A stretch of 11,392 nt of DNA from an uncultured Oscillospiraceae bacterium (lineage in GTDB: Bacteria; Bacillota; Clostridia; Oscillospirales; Oscillospiraceae), in the NCBI GenBank assembly GCA_934546725.1, contig CAKTED010000023.1:1-11392 (forward strand), written 5' to 3'. The notes beneath the pieces are model-generated. The model was not told where the DNA came from. It ran no database searches and was given only the letters and a program-made list of their open reading frames with translations. A program made the position numbers and the translations under genes. Of the stretch, positions 8,029 to 11,392 are shown piece by piece. Each line of letters opens with the position of its first letter. The stretch's first letter is position 1.

Positions 8029-8071
8029 AAAAGAAGGAGAAGCCGTATGAACAGCGGCTTCTCCTTCTTTT
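8029..8071. terminator. Bidirectional intrinsic terminator between convergent pyr and fol operons
   Basis: A perfect 17-bp stem pairs 8029-8045 with 8055-8071 around a 9-base loop (TATGAACAG). The arms end in AAAA on the left and TTTT on the right, so an intact G/C-containing stem followed by U-rich RNA is produced in both directions. It lies 16 bases past the folT stop on the minus strand and about 400 bases past pyrI on the plus strand. It should end both transcripts. Confidence 0.92.
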
Positions 8072-8087
8072 CCATATTGTAGTAATA

Positions 8088-8678
8088 TCAGGCCTTTTTC
8101 AGCATGCTGGTCTTTTTGAGTCTCGGAATTACCTGAGTTTCTACGAGACTGATAACGACAGTCTCAAGCGGGATCATAACGGCTACCTTGACAAGGCGGC
8201 TGGGATAAAGCGCGGCATAGCTCAGCTTATACCAGATGTGAAGCACAACGGGCGTGCAGATAAGAGTGAAAACAACACTGTTGAAAAGCGAGGCGATGAA
8301 GGCGGCCACGATGCCGCCGATGCGGTCGGGGTTGCTGGAATTGCGGCAGAGCTTACGAATGGCGCCCTTTATGGCTCTGTTTACAGGCGAACCGTCATAG
8401 AGCCACATGCCGTAGGCAAGACCGGCCAGCGCGGCGATGATGGTGAACATGGGGTTGAAGCCGCCGCCCTGGAAGAGAATAACGCCCAGAAAGTCGGCAA
8501 GCGCGGCGATGATGCAGGTATATACGGGGCCGAAGCAGAGCGCCGCGAAGATGAGCGGAATAAAGTTGAAGCTTATCTGAATCATGGGCAGGTTTACGCC
8601 GAGAAATTCGGCAAGAACGATGGTCATGGCGGTAAGTACACCGCAGATGCTAATGGTTTTTGCATTCAGCTTTTTCAT
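8088..8678 (-). CDS. folT: Folate-family ECF transporter S component (FolT-like)
   Basis: A 196-aa integral membrane protein, the substrate-capturing (S) subunit of an energy-coupling-factor vitamin transporter. About six hydrophobic segments are seen, near residues 9-29, 35-55, 57-71, 77-94, 120-147 and 163-185, with a polar loop at about 97-118. The GGGFNPMFTI and YPSRLVKVAVMIPLE segments resemble the folate S-component family. The shared ATPases and EcfT are not in the window, so it must borrow them from elsewhere. It follows folC by 49 bases with AGGAG before its ATG and no terminator between, so it is probably co-transcribed and under the same THF riboswitch. This folate context is the main reason for choosing FolT over another vitamin S component; the family call is firmer than the substrate. 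Confidence 0.82.
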   Translation of the reverse strand: MKKLNAKTISICGVLTAMTIVLAEFLGVNLPMIQISFNFIPLIFAALCFGPVYTCIIAALADFLGVILFQGGGFNPMFTIIAALAGLAYGMWLYDGSPVNRAIKGAIRKLCRNSSNPDRIGGIVAAFIASLFNSVVFTLICTPVVLHIWYKLSYAALYPSRLVKVAVMIPLETVVISLVETQVIPRLKKTSMLKKA

Positions 8679-8727
8679 TTGTATTATTCTCCTTTTGTGG
8701 TGGAATTTGACGCATTAATGTTAAGCG

Positions 8728-10020
8728 TTAAAATGTATTGCGACCAAAATATGTTCTCACGTCGCCGACCTGATAGAGTGAGCCGAAAACGCAGATAATG
8801 TCATCCTTCGCGGCCTCGGCAAGAACCGTATCCAGCGCGTCGGAGATGGTGTCGAACGAGCGCACGGGCGCATGACAGCGGATGCGTATCTCCTCGGCGA
8901 GCTTTTCTGCTGAAAGGGCGCGGTAGCTGTTCGGCGCGACAGCGTAAAACTTTTCCGCAAGCGGGGCGATAACGTCAAGGCTGGAGTCATAGTCCTTATC
9001 CGCCAGCACTCCGCAGACTATCGTGAGCTTGCGGCCGGGGAAGATGGAGCGGAGCGTTTCGGCAAGCGCCGTTGTGCCCTGCGGGTTATGTGCGCCGTCA
9101 ACGATAACGATGGGGTCGCGGCGGAGCACCTCGACTCTGCCGGGCCAGTGTGCCTGCTCAAGCCCGTCGCGCAGGCTCTGCTCGGAGATGCTCCAGCCGC
9201 GCCTCCTGAGCTGCTCAATGCAGCGGATGGCGACCGCGACGTTTCGCAGCTGATAATTGCCAAGAAGCTTTATTTTGAGATCCTTATAGCCCTCGTAGTC
9301 AAAAACCGTGCCGTCTATGGTCATGCTCTTTATTACGGCCTTACTGCCGTCGGCGACGAACATTTCGCGGCCGTGTTTTGCCGCGGCGTCCGCAAAAACG
9401 TTCATAACGCCCTCGGACTGCGCGTAGGCGATGACGGAGCCGCCGCCGGATTTGATTATTCCGGCCTTTTCGCCCGCAATGAGCTCGAGCGTATCTCCGA
9501 GCTCCGCCATATGGTCGTAGCCGATGTTCATGAGGACGTAGGCCTCGGCCTCGGGGATGGAATTGGTCGCGTCGAGCCTGCCGCCCATGCCGACCTCGAG
9601 CACGACGATATCGCAGCCGCCGCGCTTGAAGTAGACAAAGGCGAGAGCGGTGATAAGCTCGAATACCGTCGGCCTGCGGTAGCCTTTGGCCTCAAGCCTG
9701 TCGGAGGCCTGCTCCAGCTCCTCTGTGATGGCGGCGATATCGTCCTTTGATATCTGCACGCCGTCGATCTGAATGCGCTCCGTGAACTCCTGAATGTACG
9801 GCGAGGTGTAGAGCCCGGTGCGGTAGCCTGCTTTGGAAAGAACGGAGCTGATAAAGGCGGAGGCCGAGCCCTTTCCGTTCGTTCCGGCAATGTGGACATA
9901 CTTCATGCCGAGCTGGGGGCTGCCCAGCTCGCCCAGCAGCGCGTCCATCACGTCGCGTTCAAGAATTGAACCGGACATGGACGCCCTGTCAAGCAGTAAC
10001 AGTGCTTCTTCGTAGGTCAT
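8728..10020 (-). CDS. folC: Folylpolyglutamate synthase / dihydrofolate synthase (FolC)
   Basis: ATP-dependent Mur-ligase-like cytosolic enzyme that adds glutamate to folates, trapping them in the cell, and in many bacteria also makes dihydrofolate from dihydropteroate. The 430-aa protein has HIAGTNGKGS (43-52, the P-loop), LYTSPYIQEFTERI, EVGMGGRLDATN (142-153), GYDHMAELGDT with His170, GEKAGIIK with Lys185 (the lysine normally carbamylated), and VDGAHNPQG (307-315) in the C-terminal domain. ATG at 10020 is preceded by GGAGGA (10031-10026). Whether it has one or both activities cannot be decided from sequence. It is the first gene after the THF riboswitch and heads a two-gene folate operon with folT. 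Confidence 0.95.
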   Translation of the reverse strand: MTYEEALLLLDRASMSGSILERDVMDALLGELGSPQLGMKYVHIAGTNGKGSASAFISSVLSKAGYRTGLYTSPYIQEFTERIQIDGVQISKDDIAAITEELEQASDRLEAKGYRRPTVFELITALAFVYFKRGGCDIVVLEVGMGGRLDATNSIPEAEAYVLMNIGYDHMAELGDTLELIAGEKAGIIKSGGGSVIAYAQSEGVMNVFADAAAKHGREMFVADGSKAVIKSMTIDGTVFDYEGYKDLKIKLLGNYQLRNVAVAIRCIEQLRRRGWSISEQSLRDGLEQAHWPGRVEVLRRDPIVIVDGAHNPQGTTALAETLRSIFPGRKLTIVCGVLADKDYDSSLDVIAPLAEKFYAVAPNSYRALSAEKLAEEIRIRCHAPVRSFDTISDALDTVLAEAAKDDIICVFGSLYQVGDVRTYFGRNTF

Positions 10021-10081
10021 AAGATTCCTCCATAACTATTTCCCGCCGCTGAACGAGATGAAAGCTGTTTTCCACACAGAC

Positions 10082-10120
10082 AAAAAAACACCTTCCTTTG
10101 CCGTACACAAAAGAAGGTGT
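10082..10120 (-). terminator. Intrinsic terminator of the folate riboswitch leader
   Basis: On the minus strand ACACCTTC (10120-10113) pairs perfectly with GAAGGTGT (10095-10088), with additional A/U pairs possible towards the loop, followed by a run of T at 10088-10082. It lies between the THF aptamer and folC, about 60 bases before the start codon, so it is the off-switch element of the leader. Confidence 0.9.
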
Positions 10121-10154
10121 AATCTCAGTCGAAAAAGACTATTCCGTCATATGT

Positions 10155-10252
10155 GCCAGCGGACGCGAGACTGAATCATAAACCCTGTGGTTTTTCGTCC
10201 GGGGGGCGACTTCCCATCCCGCCGGCACTTAATGCTCAGTCTCTACTCTGAC
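10155..10252 (-). promoter_or_regulatory. Tetrahydrofolate (THF) riboswitch aptamer
   Basis: Read on the minus strand, the leader carries the landmark segments of the THF riboswitch in order: AGAGTAGA, GCATTAAGTG, GGATGGGA then GTCG, GGACGAAA, CCAC and CGTCCGCT. Stems agree. P1 is GTCAG (10252-10248) with CTGGC (10159-10155). P2 is GAGACTGA with TCAGTCTC, eight perfect pairs. P3 is CCGGCGGG with CCCCCCGG, with one mismatch. The segments match the Streptococcus mutans folT riboswitch as I remember it. Reduced folates bind two sites in this RNA. With a terminator directly downstream, ligand binding is expected to lower folC-folT transcription. Confidence 0.93.
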
Positions 10253-10268
10253 TATATCTTCGACTTCC

Positions 10269-10296
10269 ATATTAACATAAAAGCGTGCGTTGTCAA
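10269..10296 (-). promoter_or_regulatory. Promoter of the folC-folT operon
   Basis: On the minus strand, TTGACA (10296-10291), a 16-base spacer and TAATAT (10274-10269). Transcription should begin near 10262, just ahead of the THF aptamer, giving a leader of about 240 bases before folC. The near-consensus boxes suggest a strong promoter whose output is limited by the riboswitch. Confidence 0.82.
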
Positions 10297-10456
10297 TAGC
10301 CTGTAGATCAAGTGGCGAAAAATATTTGTGATGAGCGCGTCATTCAGAGGGAGAGGGTGCTGTAATGCAGAATTGTTTTTGGGATTGACGGTTGTGGAGA
10401 GCGAGGTTTATTATCTGCTGTCATTCAGAGCGGGCGATTGTAAGATCATTTCCGTC

Positions 10457-10486
10457 ATTCTTCGCCTGCGCAAGCAGGCGAAGAAT
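10457..10486. repeat. Perfect 13-bp hairpin with GCAA tetraloop (core of module B3)
   Basis: ATTCTTCGCCTGC (10457-10469) and its exact complement (10474-10486) enclose the GNRA-type loop GCAA. In the other direction the loop reads TTGC. It is the most complete hairpin of the repeat family. Module A4 on the minus strand shares the inner six pairs and the loop, but has lost part of the outer stem. Confidence 0.85.
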
Positions 10487-10565
10487 CCCCCGGTTGGTTG
10501 CGACAGGGTAACGACAAGCATTTCTCAAAACATGCTGTCATTCTCGCGCTCTGCGCGGGAATCCC
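10481..10565 (+). repeat. 85-bp direct repeat, copy 1
   Basis: From the end of module B3 through the linker and AAGCATTTCTCAAAACATGC to the end of module B4. It matches 10743-10827 at 82 of 85 positions, with no gaps. The three differences are all C/T changes. Confidence 0.95.
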
Positions 10566-10616
10566 ACCGTTGGTTGCGACAGGGGAGCGATGTCGAACTG
10601 CTCTGCCGCTCCGTGG

Positions 10617-10651
10617 GGGATTCCACGGCCACTGCGTGGCCTCTGAATGAC
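10617..10651 (-). repeat. Repeat module B5 with 6-bp GCA-loop hairpin
   Basis: On the minus strand, GTCATTCAGA, then GGCCAC (10641-10636), loop GCA, GTGGCC (10632-10627), then GTGGAATCCC. Flanks and loop are identical to module A1 (7688-7724) but the stem differs on both sides and still pairs. Confidence 0.8.
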
Positions 10652-10742
10652 GGAGAGGGTGAGTCTGCGCGTCCACGTTTTTTGCCGCACCCTGCCGCGC
10701 ACTTCACCCATTGCACGTCATTCAGAGGGAGCGAAGCGACCG

Positions 10743-10827
10743 AAGAATCCCTCGGTTGGTTGCGACAGGGTAACGATAAGCATTTCTCAAAACATGCTGT
10801 CATTCTCGCGCTCCGCGCGGGAATCCC
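10743..10827 (+). repeat. 85-bp direct repeat, copy 2
   Basis: From the end of module B6 through the linker to the end of module B7. It is 262 bases from copy 1, with three C/T differences and no gaps. The near identity, compared with more diverged modules elsewhere in both clusters, suggests recent local duplication or gene conversion. Confidence 0.95.
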
Positions 10828-10993
10828 CCGGTTGGTTGCTGTGCAGTAACGATGTTGTGCTGCCCCGTCCCTCCGTAGGGAATCCCCGCTTCGCGATGAT
10901 GACGGAGGAAAAGGGGACCCTCGCGCGTCTACGGTTTGCCGTAAACAATGCTTTTTCGACAGACTGAAACATTACGTTGGCCGAAAAAAGAGC

Positions 10994-11392
10994 TTATCTT
11001 ATCTCCAAATTGGCGAGGGCGTAGTTATCGTCCCAAAATGCGCTATATGTAGCTTCGATTTTCAACTGCAACGCGTTATGGAGGGGTACGGTGTAATGCT
11101 GCGGCAACGCTTCAGGATCCATTTCAATAGAAAATGTGAGAGTTCCGTCAAGGTAGAAATTATATGTAATTGGATCCATTTCGGTTTCATCAATGTGACC
11201 AATGTCAAATTCCAAAGCGGTATACTGTCCGTTAAGATTATAAAGGGCGTAACCATTGTTCATTGTAATAGCATGGGCATATTTAGTAGCGGCCATGGTA
11301 ACGGTGGTGGGTTCGTGATAATTTTTTGTCTGATACGGAGGGCATACGTCGTTGAGGTACTGCTTCTGGCCGGGCATCTCGCCTATGTACAC
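10994..11392 (-). CDS. C-terminal end of an NPCBM-like domain protein, runs off right edge
   Basis: The frame is open from the right edge to TAA at 10996-10994, giving 132 codons. The true start lies beyond the window; the GTG at the edge need not be a start. The last ~90 residues read as a beta-sandwich: an ALYNLNGQYTALEFDIGHID segment, YNFYLDGTLTFSI, a VPLHNALQLKIEA strand and a final DNYALANLEIR strand. This pattern resembles NPCBM-type carbohydrate-binding domains, which close many surface or secreted proteins of Clostridia. The family call is by eye and tentative. The gene is visibly AT-richer than the pyr and fol genes (22 G+C in the 60 bases at 11221-11280), which may mean transfer from elsewhere. 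No convincing terminator follows it. Confidence 0.6.
   Translation of the reverse strand: MYIGEMPGQKQYLNDVCPPYQTKNYHEPTTVTMAATKYAHAITMNNGYALYNLNGQYTALEFDIGHIDETEMDPITYNFYLDGTLTFSIEMDPEALPQHYTVPLHNALQLKIEATYSAFWDDNYALANLEIR

Larger units (their letters stand above)
10339..10903. repeat. Hairpin-repeat cluster B between the folate leader and the right-hand gene
   Basis: Eight modules of the same family as cluster A. Plus strand: B1 (10339-10353, truncated), B2 (10420-10432, truncated), B3 (10454-10489), B4 (10537-10565), B6 (10717-10751) and B7 (10799-10827). Minus strand: B5 (10617-10651) and B8 (10879-10903). Modules B3, B4, B6 and B7 are followed by all or part of a linker reading GGTTGGTTGCGACAGGGTAACGA. 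B3-B4 corresponds in order and sequence to A4-A3 of cluster A on the opposite strand, B5 to A1, B8 to A2, and B6 to A5. Open frames across this stretch (for example 10328-10849) follow the repeats and are not credible genes. Between 10904 and 10993 I see no gene. Confidence 0.85.

Noticed and set aside
9088..9750. Plus-strand frame of 220 codons opposite folC
   Set aside because: It is antisense to folC, whose motifs are complete; the long open frame is explained by GC-rich codon structure.
10155..10252. ZTP (pfl) riboswitch as an alternative for the folate leader
   Set aside because: The aptamer lacks the ZTP core pattern I would expect (such as the conserved CCGCCUGGGCA-like 3' segment), whereas the THF landmarks and stems are present in order.
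10454..10827. CRISPR array reading of cluster B
   Set aside because: Module spacing is irregular, orientations are mixed, and the sequences between modules are themselves repeated rather than unique spacers; no cas gene is present.
7634..10910. Composite transposon made of clusters A and B around folC-folT
   Set aside because: There is no transposase or remnant, no target-site duplication that I can identify, and the clusters differ in length and module order. Inverted repeats are reported, but transposition is not supported.
10930..10943. Small inverted repeat TACGG-TTTG-CCGTA
   Set aside because: Five pairs with no T-run or neighbouring signal; likely chance or a decayed repeat fragment.
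10328..10967. Open frames up to 173 codons on both strands in cluster B, and similar ones at 7663-8014
   Set aside because: Their translations consist of the repeat modules read in different frames (recurring GCDRVT, SQNMLSFSRSARESP and similar), several overlap each other, and none has a convincing ribosome site. They are by-products of GC-rich repeats.
10951..10990. Possible terminator: CTTTTTCG (10951-10958) complementary to CGAAAAAAG (10982-10990)
   Set aside because: The stem is almost all A/U, the loop is over 20 bases and no proper U-run follows a GC-rich stem in either direction.

Overview
The window looks like part of a chromosome from a moderately GC-rich member of the Clostridia (Firmicutes), possibly an Oscillospiraceae-type anaerobe. 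The evidence is a secreted S-layer-homology (SLH) protein, a class 1B dihydroorotate dehydrogenase with its PyrK electron-transfer partner, an ECF-type folate S component, a tetrahydrofolate (THF) riboswitch and strong AGGAGG-like ribosome binding sites. The exact genus cannot be read from this sequence.

Layout. Positions 1-1830 (minus strand) hold the N-terminal 610 codons of an SLH-domain exported protein that runs off the left edge. Positions 1831-2025 are a divergent promoter region with one good promoter per direction and an inverted repeat between them. Positions 2026-7623 (plus strand) are a compact operon, pyrC-pyrK-pyrD-pyrF-pyrE-pyrB-pyrI. It encodes every step from carbamoyl phosphate plus aspartate to UMP, and the regulatory chain of aspartate transcarbamoylase. 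Genes mostly overlap by 1-8 bases. Carbamoyl phosphate synthase (carAB) and pyrR are not here. Positions 7634-8003 hold a cluster of hairpin repeats, followed by a bidirectional terminator at 8029-8071 that separates the pyr operon from the convergent folate operon.

Positions 8088-10020 (minus strand) are folC followed by a folT-family gene. They are preceded by a THF riboswitch (10155-10252), an intrinsic terminator (10082-10120) and a near-consensus promoter (10269-10296). The cell thus appears to control folate polyglutamylation and folate uptake together, by sensing reduced folate in the leader RNA. Positions 10339-10903 are a second, larger cluster of the same hairpin repeats, largely in inverse orientation to the first. 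Positions 10994-11392 (minus strand) are the C-terminal end of an AT-richer gene whose product resembles an NPCBM-like beta-sandwich domain.

I see no defence system, phage, transposase, CRISPR array, tRNA or rRNA. The least ordinary material is (i) the hairpin repeat family, with conserved ATTC/GAAT closing pairs, variable but still paired interiors, and two clusters as inverted repeats around folC-folT; (ii) the THF riboswitch placed in front of folC; and (iii) an inverted repeat at the pyr promoter where a PyrR attenuator might have been expected.
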